From NCBI GenBank assembly GCA_023052935.1, contig CM041298.1, positions 4,630,063-4,694,062 of the forward strand: 64,000 bases of DNA, read 5' to 3'. A program made the translations under genes and the position numbers. Shown here in pieces: positions 44,742 to 55,081 of this stretch. Below the pieces are notes generated by a model. It made no database searches, was not told the DNA's origin, and was given only the letters and a program-made list of their open reading frames with translations. Each line of letters begins with the position of its first letter. Position 1 is the first letter of the stretch. Source of the DNA: Piezodorus guildinii (Eukaryota > Arthropoda > Insecta > Hemiptera > Pentatomidae).

Positions 44742-45022
44742 GGGATCACTTGTAGCTGGGTGGTTACATTAACAGCCACCTATGCCAAAGGTCGCGGGTT
44801 CAAACCCGCAGGTGGTCCTAGGATTTTTTAATGAGAGTAAAAAATCCTTAGCTATGCCGTCCTTCGGAGGGGACGTTTAAAGGTGGTCCCGAGCCGGTGC
44901 AACGAACGATACTTAATGAAGATCCCTATCCTAATTAAACCTGGATAGGCAAAATTTAGGACTCCCACTGTAGCATCGTCCGATTAGCCATAGTAGCATA
45001 AAGGGACGTTAAATAAATAAAC
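44742..45022 (+). repeat. SINE-A, full length
   Basis: Starts 'agggatcacttgtagctgggtggtta' (A box), with B box 'gggttcaaacccgc' at about 44798. All body blocks follow, and the tail is 'ttaaataaataaacaaacaaa'. Confidence 0.9.
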
Positions 45023-46112
45023 AAACAAATATAATATATAAGATATCAGGCTAGATATGTTTAATAATAATAATCCACAAACTTAATTTAGTGTTTATAA
45101 GTATCAAGACTATGATGTGATATTCCTTCCAAAGTGCTGTCTAAGGAGTAAAAATTATTTATGAGCCTATTTAATACTTGTGTATTTCTGATTAAGATGC
45201 TGGATGAAAATTCTAAAAGTTAATTGTCTGGGGTTACCTGTAGGTTTGGTCACCGGGGAAGTTAGACCATCACCTCCGTAAGGAGAGGCCTGTAGGGATA
45301 ACATATTGTAAATATCTTAAGCAACTTAGGAACATTAATTATATAGTTTTGTTTTGTTTTTTCATTTAACAAGTATATGCATTATTATTATTTTTCACAT
45401 AGCATTACATTTTTTTTTCCTATTATATGAGAACTTTTTATTAGATTATATTAGAAATTATATTAGAATTTATTTTAGAACTAAAAGTTAATATTATAAT
45501 TTTTAAATGTTGTTCTTGCAATAAAGGCTTTATTCATTCATTCATTCACCTGTAGTTTAGTTCAGTGACAGCTTTCTATGCTCAAGGTTCTACGTACAAA
45601 CCTGAAGGTAGGCCCTAAACGCGAATCAGGTTAAAAGAACACATCTCTTTATGTCAAAACATCATAGGGGTCTACAACTTTGAGATGTAAAAAAAATATA
45701 TATATATATTTTTTTTCTGGCTTGAGGCAAGGCGGGTGGGCAGGCTGATACTGACAGATGGAGGAGATAAGCCCTCACTACAGATCTAGAGCAGAACACC
45801 TGAGAGGCAACAAACCATGAGGAGTAATCTGGAAGGGAAACTGGAGCGATATCATTAGCAGCAGTAGAGTGTAGCTGCTATGTGATAGTAAGTTCTAGAG
45901 CAGTATATATATAGTACTGTACGGAACTGCTACGACAGGCAAAACATTACAAGCCTACTACTAATAGAGACCTTCAGGCTATAAGAAGCCCCAGTGGCAA
46001 GTCGTTAATCCTTTCCAGGTGGCTATCCACTTTCCACACAGCCATTCAACATCCTCAGGCAAGGGAGTGTTTAGTTCTTCCATTATTCTACAGTTCCATT
46101 TAACTTAGAGTT
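45023..46112. other. Mostly unclassified; SINE head at 45547-45615
   Basis: 45547-45615 resembles the SINE-A head ('cacctgtagtttagttcagtgacagc', 'aaggttctacgtacaaacctg') without body. The rest, including a (TA)6 at 45700-45712, gave no match or coding motif. Confidence 0.45.
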
Positions 46113-47000
46113 TTTTTACTTTCACTTACCTATGTATGAAACATACAGTAAGTATTGCCATCGTGAAAATTTTCGAATTCCAGTTTTCAACGGAAATACA
46201 CATTTTAGGGTCCCCTGATTCCAAATAACCAAGTCCCGCAAAAAGTTCTGTTTTGTGTGTGTGTGGTAACTCCCGGGCGGAAACGATAAGTCCTACGAAA
46301 CTGAAATTTCATGTTTAAGACAAATATACGCCCGAGACGTTACAAAACCTTTTTCATCAAAATGAGTTTACTAAAAGTGACACTTTATACCATGCATTTT
46401 GCACCTTTATTCGATTTTCTCAAAAACGGTTCCGACGATTTTGATTAAACTCGCTTAATCGATGTAAAATTAAATAGGCTTTAAAATCATGTAGTTTTTA
46501 TTCTGATTAAAATGGTCTGACAGGGCTTAAATGCCGATATTTTCTTCACCTAAAGTACCTTTAATTTAGTAGGTTCTATAAAAATAACCAAATTATCTTG
46601 TTAGCATTGATAAATAACAGCTAGGTATGTAAGTAACAGTTAATATGTAAGGATAAAACTGAAAAAAAAATTTTAATGCAATTTATTTTTTTGAACATAA
46701 GAGCAGTAATATACATGTATGATATACCGTTGGAAAGCTAAAGATTTTAGAAAAAAAATATTATCTAATACACTAGAGCTTGTAAAAGTTAATAAAGAGT
46801 GATGAAAAGCCGATAAAACTAACTGATTATTTTAGATGATAATATAAAAGATTTTTTAATAAAACACATGTTTCTATAGAAATTCCATTTAATTAATTCC
46901 TTAATAGTTTTAATAATTTTTATCCCTAACTGTATTTGAAAATTTTTTAATCGATTTATAAAACGAAGGTATGTGAAAGTCGTGTGTTGCCCGCACCAGA
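46113..47000 (-). repeat. Element H, full-length copy
   Basis: Runs from 'tttactttcacttacctatgtatgaaacatacagtaag' (hairpin with an altered loop) to 'gtgtgttgcccgcaccaga'. The terminal palindrome is lengthened here but still pairs ('acttac...gtatg/catac...gtaag'), an internally consistent hairpin. Confidence 0.85.
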
Positions 47001-47783
47001 TTTGTTTACGCAACTCATGGAGCGTTTGCCCCTAATATTTTGCAGAGCCTATTGGTTCAACGTCAAGTTATACCTTCAAAATCTATGAGACACATTTGGG
47101 AGCATCTCCTGGTAAGTACTTCAATCCTCCTCTCTTTCCCCCAAAAAATCAGCTACTCCACCTCTTCACCTCTTCCTCTGGTAGAGGCAGCTCAAGAGAT
47201 GATGGACCCGGATGACCTCCAAAGCGAGGACAGCAGTCACATCCGAGACCCGCCAGGACAGTTATATTTTCCCAGAGACATCCGCTCCCAGCTACCAGAT
47301 GGTCTTGGCTAACAGGACCTCAGGGAAGTCCCAAAGTCAAAGCCCTAGGTAATTATCACGGGTCAGTGGCTTCTCCTTTAAATATTGGCGGGTTTTGCTA
47401 AAAAAAAAAATGAAGACACTCTCTTAGATATGACCTCAAGCCATCTTCTACATTTATAATAGAAATTACAGAATCTCTGCTAGTTTTGAACCAATTTCAA
47501 TGCCTCTTTTTTTATTTTGTAGATAATTCGATTCTCTATAAAATAGCACTAATAGCAGTTAGATTTTTTATTTATTTATTAATTAGGAGAAACGGATTTT
47601 TTTAATTCGTTATTGTTGTTTTGGTTTTAAGGGCAAAAAACTGCGAGTGGTTATTGTTGCCCAAAATATCTTCAGAAGAGGATTAACTTACATAAGGAGA
47701 AAAAAAAATATATATATTCTCAATAAAAATAAAATAGAACAATAGGGACAATAAACATTATGACCTAATCGGGAACTGCAAAC
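47001..47783. other. Unclassified; contains a 90-bp block repeated in inverse near 49.5 kb
   Basis: 47190-47275 ('cagctcaagagatgatgga...gtcacatccgagacccgcc...') is matched in reverse complement at 49479-49560. 'tcctggtaagtac' at 47109 resembles a splice donor, but no exon is supportable. The last 8 bp (47776-47783) are a target duplication of the following MITE. Confidence 0.45.
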
Positions 47784-48060
47784 TAGGGGTGGGCATAATC
47801 GAATGATCGAATGAGTAGTCTCTATGATGGCTGAGCTTGCTGAGCTTAGGTGCAAAAATGCATATGATTTACGTGATGAGAAAAAAAAAAAAAAAATCGT
47901 TCGATTATCCGAACTCCTTATAATCCCTCGATTATAGTTAAACAATTCAGTTCGAATGATCATTCGTTTCTCCAAACCGATTAATCCGATAATCGATTAA
48001 ATCGAATGATTGAAATAATCGAATGATCCGATAATCGTCATTCGATTATGCCCACCCCTA
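47784..48060. mobile_element. hAT MITE, 277 bp, with perfect 8-bp target duplication
   Basis: Termini 'taggggtgggcataatcgaatg' and 'cattcgattatgcccacccct' + 'a' are perfect inverted repeats over more than 20 bp. 'ctgcaaac' flanks both sides (47776-47783 and 48061-48068). The interior is rich in repeated 'atcgaatgat' / 'atcattcg' motifs, likely transposase-binding subterminal repeats as known in hAT elements. No coding capacity. Confidence 0.95.
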
Positions 48061-48146
48061 CTGCAAACATAATGATTAAACATAAGACAAAGTAAAACAG
48101 AAAACCGCGATTAATTTAAAAAAGTGCGAAAAATAACCCGAATGTG

Positions 48147-48440
48147 TTAAATGAGCTGATATAAAGGAATGTTCTTTAGCAATTGAATGACACCATCGAC
48201 GGCCCGATCACTATCGCTCAATGCCTCAGAGACTTTACGTGGTACGCTACATTTTACAAATTCCCTACTGTAACGAGGACACTCTTCAAAAATATGACTT
48301 ACTGTGAGAGCCACTTTACACAGTTGACATCGAGACGGATCCCTTCGTGCCATGAGGTGCTCATGAGTGAGGGGGCAGTGTCCTATCCTCAGGCGGGCGA
48401 TAACTACCTCCTCACGCCTGCACTTTCTTGATGATGAGAC
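48147..48440 (-). pseudogene. LINE C-terminal Cys/His domain fragment
   Basis: The minus strand encodes 'REEVVIARLRIGHCPLTHEHL' (partly through a frameshift), then 'CQLCKVALTVSHIFEECPRY' (C-x2-C-x8-H-x4-C) and a tail ending at 48147. Same domain as the LINE at 18523, but a different family member. Only the ORF end remains. Confidence 0.7.
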
Positions 48441-49137
48441 CCAGCAGCTGATGGGGTCTCAGATTTTTAATTCGTTATTCGGGTTCTACGCATTTTGAAG
48501 CGTTAGCCCTTGAATTTTGGTTTTTTTTTTTTGTTTTTTTTTCGATTACAAAGGTTCATTATTGAAAATAATTATACTAGACTTCGTTACTATTTCCTTT
48601 TCTTTTCTTTCTATTTTCAATAAAATAAAATTTCCTGATTCCAGAAGACCTAACATTTTTTCTCTATCATCAATAATAACATTGTCATCAGGGAATCAGA
48701 TCCTTATAACGTGTGGCTTGAACATATAACTTTTTTTTTTCTCTTGGTATTTCTTTCTTTTTGTCTTTTACACTTAAGGCCTACTACCTGCCCCCACAAT
48801 ACGACTAGAGGTTTAGATGACACACCCTGTATACCATCCATACTACCTGAAGATGAGATCCATAAGAAGCGCCAAGAGTTGAGACCGGAGCTGATTCAGT
48901 TTTTGCCTCTCGCTTTCTCATATTTTCTCCTCTTCCCAACTTCTTCATCAAAAGATCCCCGCAAAAGTTGCCGCTCATCCTCACCCTGGATCCACCTCAT
49001 AGTAAATTTAATTTCACCTTTTTTTCCCCCAAAAAATATCTGACAAGCGTGTAATTGCAGTATTACATACCTGACAGGCCTTACCTTTACCACATCAAGG
49101 CCAATTACAACTTTAAAGGAATACTTTTACTTTTACA
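48441..49137. other. Unclassified interval
   Basis: Contains the recurrent 'aaaggttcattattgaaaat' (48550) and a weakly coding-looking stretch at 48775-49000 ('PEDEIHKKRQELRPE') without a recognisable domain. T-rich tracts at 48520 and 48730. I could not assign it. Confidence 0.35.
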
Positions 49138-49365
49138 GGAGCGGTTCGTTACAGTTGCTAGAGCACAAGGCTACTGTTCGGTATGAATCCTAGAGTAAGG
49201 GGAAACTCTCAAGGCACAACTAGCCTCTGTTAAGTGGGTACCTGAAATTAGGGGGGAAACCTTGTGGGTGAGTGCGATCCCGTCCTAATCACTCCCTTTG
49301 TTACCCCTAGCAACAGTACGAATCTATGTATACTGAGCCCAAGACTATCGGTCTAGAGGTACAGG
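49138..49365 (+). repeat. SINE-B, diverged copy
   Basis: The plus-strand head 'ttgctagagcacaaggctactg' and a decayed B box 'ggtatgaatcctagag' are followed by a body ending 'cagtacgaatctatgtatactgagcccaagac'. The same ending is found reversed upstream of the SINE-B at 25946. Confidence 0.6.
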
Positions 49366-49375
49366 TTTCCGCTTT

Positions 49376-49835
49376 AGGGGTCACCAATAGCATAGTGGTT
49401 AGCGTAGCAGCCGTCTATGCCCAAGGTCACGGGTTCAAACCCGCAGCTGGCTCTAGGTTTTTTTAGTTTGAATATAACTGTCCTGGCGGGTCTCGGATGT
49501 GACTGCTGTCCTCGCTGTGGAGTTCATCCGGGGCCGTCATCTCTTCAGCTGCCTTCTACCAGAGTTTATATATATGATTATAATCAAGGACATGAGGCTG
49601 TATAACATAGAGATTATGTCCAAGGTCACAGATGGCCCTTGGACTATTTAAAGGGAGTAAAAAATTCTTAGTTATGGCGTCCTTTGGAGGGGGCGTAAAA
49701 AGGTTGTCCTGGACATGTGCGATGTCAGGTACTCGTTAGAGATCCCTATCCTAATTAAACTTAAATAGACAAAATTTAGGACTCCATTGTGGTTGTATCT
49801 TCCGATTAGCCTTATCAGCATAAAGGGACGTTAAA
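49376..49835 (+). repeat. SINE-A with an insertion between head and body
   Basis: Head at 49376-49465 with a good A box ('agcatagtggttagcgtagc') and B box ('gggttcaaacccgc'). The body resumes at about 49618-49835. The 150-bp insert contains the 90-bp block related to 47190-47275 in reverse and a second truncated head-like 'ccaaggtcac'. Insertion or template switch both fit. Confidence 0.75.
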
Positions 49836-50285
49836 TTATAAAAATATATTTTCCGCCTAAGTAATACGTAGCGAACCTAAGACCTTAGCATGCCATGTAA
49901 TGAACACATATTGTTACATCGTCATGTCCTTTGTTTTGTTTTTTCTAAAATTAGGTGAATGCATTTAGAATTGGGTATACCTCTAATTAGAGATTACATT
50001 ACCAAGCTTAGTAAGAGATTCTTTTCCGAATGTTTAATTAACAAAAATTTTCTCATAAGAAATATTAGAAACTAAACGAAAAAAATAACAAAGCGATATG
50101 TTCACAAACAAACTAAACATATATTACTATAAGAAACATTTGTTGTAGTTATTCATTTCTCAAATTGAGAAAGTTTTTATATATTTTTTCTTTAATTTAT
50201 TAATTTGATTGTATCCTATGTTTATGTTAGCATATGGTTACTTCAGAGCCTGGTCTACTTTCCTACAGTATTATGTTGGGATAAC
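49836..50285. other. Unclassified; 49836-49906 repeated in inverse at 56600-56672
   Basis: 'tattttccgcctaagtaatacgtagcgaacctaag...catgccatgtaatgaa' is matched in reverse at 56600-56672, next to another SINE-A. Nothing else recognised. Confidence 0.5.
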
Positions 50286-51726
50286 GTAGACTAGACCCCG
50301 TTTCGAAAAGAGCTGGTCTTGAGTACTTAACATTAAAATAATAAAAAAATAGGTAATAGTAAATAAAAAGATAAAATTGAAAGGAAACAAAATAAATAAA
50401 AATTTAATGAAAAAAATGAGGAAAATTTATAAAAAAAAAATTGATTTGTAAAAATTAAAAAAAAATTCTTCGATTAAACAAACTGTAAAAAATAAGTTTA
50501 AAATTTAGATTAGTGTGTTAGTACTACTAAGAATGGTACAACAAAAATCTGGTGCGGGCAACACACGACTTTCACATACCCCGTTGTTAAAATCGATTAA
50601 ATACAGCTAAAGATAAAAAATTAGTGAAACTATTAAAGACTTAATTAAATTGAATTTCTATAGAAACATGTGTTTCATTAAAAAATCTATTACATTATTA
50701 TCTAAAATCACTTAGTTTTATAGGATTTTTATCACTCTCTATTAACTTTCAAAAGCTTGTGTGTGATATAACATTTTTTCTAAAATCTTTAGCTTTATAT
50801 CATACATGTATATTTCTGTTCTTGTGTTCAAAAACGAAAAATTGCATTAAAAAATATTTTTCTGTTTTCTCCTTTAGTTGGGTATCGAATTCATTAAATT
50901 TATATATTTACCTGTTTTTTTCAAAATTAAAGGTACTTTAGAAGAAGAAAATTTAAAATATCGGCATTTAAGCCCTGTCACACTATTTTAATCAGAATGA
51001 AACCTACATGATATTAAAGCCCTTTAAATTTTAAAACGATATAGCGAGTTTAATCAAAATCGTTTTTGAGAAAATCGAAAAAAGGTGCAAAATGCATGGT
51101 ATAAAGTGGCTCTTCTGATAAGCTCATTTTAATGAAAAAGGTTTTGTAACGTCTTGGGCTTATATTTGTCTTAAATATGAAATTTCAGTTTCATAGGACT
51201 TTTCGTTCCCGCCCGGTAGTTACCACACACACAAACAGACTTTTTGCGGGACTTGGTTATTTGGACTCAGGGGACCCTTAAATATGTATTTCCGTTGAAA
51301 ACTGGAATTCGAAAATTTTCACGATCGCAATACTTTCCCTTACTATATATAGTAAGTAAAAGTAAAAATGAACAAATATAATGAGAAAAAAAATTATCAA
51401 GGATAGTTAACTGTCCATCAATTCTTTGGTTCCGCACGACGGGTAGCCGACTTAGGAAGTACGGTGATCTTCAAGAATACGAGACGAAGTCCTGATCAAA
51501 AAATGGTTTGAAGATGCCAATCGAGAGAAGCGTGCTCCCAGCTTACTAGTGCGATCGGTACTGGCTTGAGGGTAAGGGGGGCACTCTTATCTGGCTAATC
51601 CCTAAGTACACTATTGAATAGAAATACTAAAAGACGTAATTAGAACATGTAAACTAACAAAAAAATATTTTCCTCAATAAAAAAAAAATTTAATTTAATT
51701 TTTAAATAACAAACAAAATATATATA
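50286..51726. repeat. Repeat R, interrupted copy, left part
   Basis: Matches 38403-39060 once the element H at 50549-51366 is removed. The copy ends in a short (TA)n where the LTR retrotransposon is inserted, and its continuation ('tatata...tcagactcaaacaat') lies at 56440-56530. Confidence 0.8.
50549..51366 (+). repeat. Element H inserted in repeat R, ends defined by empty site
   Basis: Begins 'tctggtgcgggcaacacacg' and ends 'tatatagtaagtaaaagtaaaa'. The uninterrupted repeat R at 38675 reads 'ggtacaaaaaaatgaac', whereas here 'ggtacaacaaaaa' and 'atgaac' flank the element. This supports a precise insertion without an obvious target duplication beyond the A run. Confidence 0.87.
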
Positions 51727-52079
51727 TGTAAGTTTATTTATCAATAATGGTAGGATTGATGAATAAACTGGTCTGGCTTGTTATTGATGCTTGTATTAAA
51801 CTGAAAATAACAATGCAATATTAACAACGGTTTATACACACACATGAGACATGAGACATGAAACTATAACTGACCTGAATCAATTCAATGCCAGGATTTA
51901 TGACATTAACAATAATTCACTACCATAATAAAACATAATGAAAACAATCACAGACATGTGGCCTCGTAGACATCAGTGGAGGACCTCCAGAGCAGGTTAT
52001 GATAGTATCTCTCCTGGTGTCGACTCCTAGCGGCGGCAGAGAGAACAAGTTTGAAATGGAAATACCATTCAAACTTACA
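51727..52079 (-). mobile_element. 3' LTR of the gypsy-type retrotransposon
   Basis: 353 bp, bounded by 'tgtaagttt' and 'aaacttaca' (9-bp terminal inverted repeat, TG...CA). By eye it is identical to the LTR at 56087-56439. Left flank is (TA)n, so a TATA or TATATA target duplication is possible but cannot be proved inside a microsatellite. Confidence 0.95.
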
Positions 52080-52092
52080 TCCCCCCCCTTTT
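52080..52092 (-). promoter_or_regulatory. Polypurine tract
   Basis: Minus-strand AAAAGGGGGGGGA directly abuts the 3' LTR, the expected primer for plus-strand DNA synthesis. It overlaps the pol stop codon region. Confidence 0.9.
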
Positions 52093-55081
52093 AGGAAGTA
52101 AACGGAAAAGGAAGGTAAGGAATTAGCTTACTTCTATGAAAAATGTTTATATTTTTTTCCTGCTTTCCAATATCAATTTCAAATATATTATTGGACAACT
52201 TTTTTGTTATTTTATAGGGACCCATACGAATGGGGTCTAATTTTTTCCTATTCAATTTATTGCCACTCCTGACATAAACGAGGTGGTTCTCTTCATAATT
52301 GACATCTTTTGTTCGATTATCGTAATAAAATTTGTTGACCTTATGTATTTTTTGGGAGTTTTCAAAAGCTAATTTTCTATTTATTTCCAAATTATCTATG
52401 TTGTTTTTATTTAATTCTTTTGGTAGAATTGACTTTTCGGTTCCTAATAGCAAATAACTTGGAGAAAAGCCTGTGGAGCTATGAGCTGTATTATTATATT
52501 CATCCACACATTGATTAGCAATTGTGACCCATGATACATTTTTATTTTCATATGTTTTGCATCTAATCCTATTGATTAGAGTTTGATTGGTACGCTCATT
52601 CTGTCCATTGGAAAATGCGCAATCAACTGCAGTAAATACTAACTGTATATTTTTTTCTTTTAAGTAATTTTTAAATATTTTCGAATTTATACCTGGGTAC
52701 TGGTCTGACAACAATGTACCAATTTTGCCTCTCTTTTCAATGGTGTTAACTAAACTGATAAAGTCTTTTGCAACTTGAGTTTTCGATGTAGAAACGAATG
52801 CAAAGCGAGTGAAGTGGTCAACAATTAAATGTAAATATTTGTGTGTAGAATTGTTTCCAGAAAATCCACCAATTGTATCAAGTGAGATTATTTCCAATGG
52901 ACATTTGGCAGGACCTAGTTGAGAAAGAGGAGCTCTAAAACTTCCAAACCTAATTTTGTTTCTAATACATGTCTCGCAACTTCTACAAATCATTTTTATA
53001 TGTTTGTGCGCATTCTTGAAGTAAATGTAGGGTACGATCATCAATGACATTTGTTTTACACATATATGACCGTAATCAATGTGCAATTTATTCAAAATAG
53101 ATATACCATACGCTTCAGGAAGCCAAATTTTTCTCTTTTTATTAAGGGTTTTATAGATTATATCATTTTCTTTGTTGCAATATTTATCCCACGTTAATTG
53201 CTTTTGAGCTGACAAGATGTCATTAATTGAAATGAGATTCACTATTTTTATCTTTGATTCACATTCACCATATTTCTCTGAAAGCACTGGATTTCTCGAT
53301 AGACAATCAGCCTCAGAGTTATTTATACCAGGATTATATACAATTTCAAATTCAAATTGAGATATGTAATTTAACATATGCAAAAGATCAACATCACTGC
53401 AATTTTTTATATTGAAGTTATGTAAAGGTTTGTGGTCTGTAAATATAGTGAATTTCTTGCCTATCAAATAATATTGCCAATAAAGTATAGCTTCTTTGAT
53501 TGCCAAGCATTCAATAAAGATGGCTCTTTTGGTTTTTTGAGAGATTGTTAATTTCTTAGAAAAATAGAATACAGGCTTTAAGATGTCATTCTCTTGAGGC
53601 TGTTTTAATATCGCGCCAACCCCTTCTATGCTTGCATCAGTGAAAATATAAACCGGCCTGTTGAAATCAAAAATTGCTAGTATTGGTTGGTTACATAAGT
53701 GATGTTTTATAGTATCAAAACTATTTTGACATTTTGTCGTCCATTCAAAAGGTACATTTTTCCTTAAAAGGTTATGAAGAGGATCTAAAGTTATGGAAGC
53801 CTTAGGAATATATTTAGCATAGAAATTTGTTTTTCCCAAAAATTGTCTTATTTGTTTTTTTGTTTGGGGAAGCGGAAACTTTTTTATAGCTATCAAGTTA
53901 TCATTTATTGGTTTAATCGTGTTATTTGAGATTAGATGACCTAGATATTCTATTTCTTTTTTCGCAAAGCTACATTTATTCGAGTTTAATTTCAAATTAT
54001 GATTTTGTAAAACCTGCAAAGTTTGTTTTATATGTTGAATATGATCTTCGTAGGATTCAGAAAAAATTAAGATATCGTCGATGTAGTTTATAGCAAATTT
54101 ATCAAGATTACCGTTTCTGAGTATATTAGAAAGAATTCTTTGAAAAATGGCTGGGGCTGATTTTAAGCCAAACGGAAGACAACACCATTGCCAGTGACCA
54201 TGATGCGTTACGAAAGCGGTCTTGTACCTATCTTTCTTTCTCAACGAAATTGACCAAAATGCGCTATTAATATCCAGCTTCGAGAAATAAATACATTTCC
54301 CCACTTTTGCTACTAAATTTTCTATCCTGGGAAAAGGGTATCCTTCCGGCACCACAATATTATTTAACCCTGTATAATCAATACATAACCGTGATTTTCT
54401 GTTTTCATCTTTCTTATAAACAAGGGTTACCGGTGCAGCATATGGACTATATGATTCCTCAATTAAGCCTGCTATAAGTAAACTCTTTATCTGAGATTCA
54501 ATTTCGAGTTTATCCGGAATCGAGCATCTATATGGTTTTTTAGCTATATATCTATTTTCAGTAAGTTTGATCTTTGCTTCAAAATTTTTTACTGTTCCTA
54601 CATCAAACTTTTCTTTTGCAAAAACGTTATTAAATTTTATAAGTATGTTTTCTAATACATCTTGCTTAGATTCAAGACAATCTAAACTTTTAGCTTGGTG
54701 AAATACAGAAAGGTTTTTATTATTTTCATCATTATTTTGTGAAATTTCAAGTTTGTGATTTTGGCATAGTTTAAAAGATTTAATACAATCCAAGCCCAAC
54801 AACAAATCAGCCAAAAAACAATCATTTTCCACCAATAAAAAAGGAAAATTCCTTGTAACGTTAAATATTTTTAAGTTTAACCATACAGTACCCTTTGAAT
54901 TAATAATTCCGCCCAGCGTATCAAACGTTGACATCCCACTTGTTAAACTATTCTTCTTAACGTGTGAATAGAACCGAGAATTAATTAAGGAGACATTTGC
55001 TCCTGAATCATATAAAGCAACTGCCTCTCTGTTGTCTGCCAAAACGGTTATTTTAATAAGTGGGATGGTTGCTAGTTTTCC
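52091..55081 (-). CDS. pol: Gypsy-type Pol polyprotein (PR-RT-RNase H-IN)
   Basis: One uninterrupted frame of more than 980 codons. Counting from the TTG at 55042: protease 'ALYDSGANVS' with the catalytic DSG at residues 12-14, RT with 'LPFGLKSAPAIFQ' and the catalytic 'YIDDILIFS' near 318, RNase H 'FTDAS' near 464 and 'FTDHKPL', and integrase with a complete HX4HX29CX2C zinc site. The DDE triad (Asp about 719 in 'SLDTIGG', Asp about 777 in 'LLSDQ', Glu about 813 in 'NGQNE') has the classical 35-residue D-E spacing. 'MGPYKI' is a GPY/F module. No chromodomain and no env ORF follow. There is no ATG start. The frame is -1 to gag and is open across the gag stop, so expression by -1 frameshifting is inferred; the start given is the putative slip site. 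Apparently intact. Confidence 0.95.
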   Translation of the reverse strand, partial: GKLATIPLIKITVLADNREAVALYDSGANVSLINSRFYSHVKKNSLTSGMSTFDTLGGIINSKGTVWLNLKIFNVTRNFPFLLVENDCFLADLLLGLDCIKSFKLCQNHKLEISQNNDENNKNLSVFHQAKSLDCLESKQDVLENILIKFNNVFAKEKFDVGTVKNFEAKIKLTENRYIAKKPYRCSIPDKLEIESQIKSLLIAGLIEESYSPYAAPVTLVYKKDENRKSRLCIDYTGLNNIVVPEGYPFPRIENLVAKVGKCIYFSKLDINSAFWSISLRKKDRYKTAFVTHHGHWQWCCLPFGLKSAPAIFQRILSNILRNGNLDKFAINYIDDILIFSESYEDHIQHIKQTLQVLQNHNLKLNSNKCSFAKKEIEYLGHLISNNTIKPINDNLIAIKKFPLPQTKKQIRQFLGKTNFYAKYIPKASITLDPLHNLLRKNVPFEWTTKCQNSFDTIKHHLCNQPILAIFDFNRPVYIFTDASIEGVGAILKQPQENDILKPVFYFSKKLTISQKTKRAIFIECLAIKEAILYWQYYLIGKKFTIFTDHKPLHNFNIKNCSDVDLLHMLNYISQFEFEIVYNPGINNSEADCLSRNPVLSEKYGECESKIKIVNLISINDILSAQKQLTWDKYCNKENDIIYKTLNKKRKIWLPEAYGISILNKLHIDYGHICVKQMSLMIVPYIYFKNAHKHIKMICRSCETCIRNKIRFGSFRAPLSQLGPAKCPLEIISLDTIGGFSGNNSTHKYLHLIVDHFTRFAFVSTSKTQVAKDFISLVNTIEKRGKIGTLLSDQYPGINSKIFKNYLKEKNIQLVFTAVDCAFSNGQNERTNQTLINRIRCKTYENKNVSWVTIANQCVDEYNNTAHSSTGFSPSYLLLGTEKSILPKELNKNNIDNLEINRKLAFENSQKIHKVNKFYYDNRTKDVNYEENHLVYVRSGNKLNRKKLDPIRMGPYKITKKLSNNIFEIDIGKQEKNINIFHRSKLIPYLPFPFTS

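Noticed and set aside
52091..55042. Endogenous retrovirus with envelope
   Set aside because: No third ORF exists between pol and the 3' LTR; pol runs directly into the polypurine tract.
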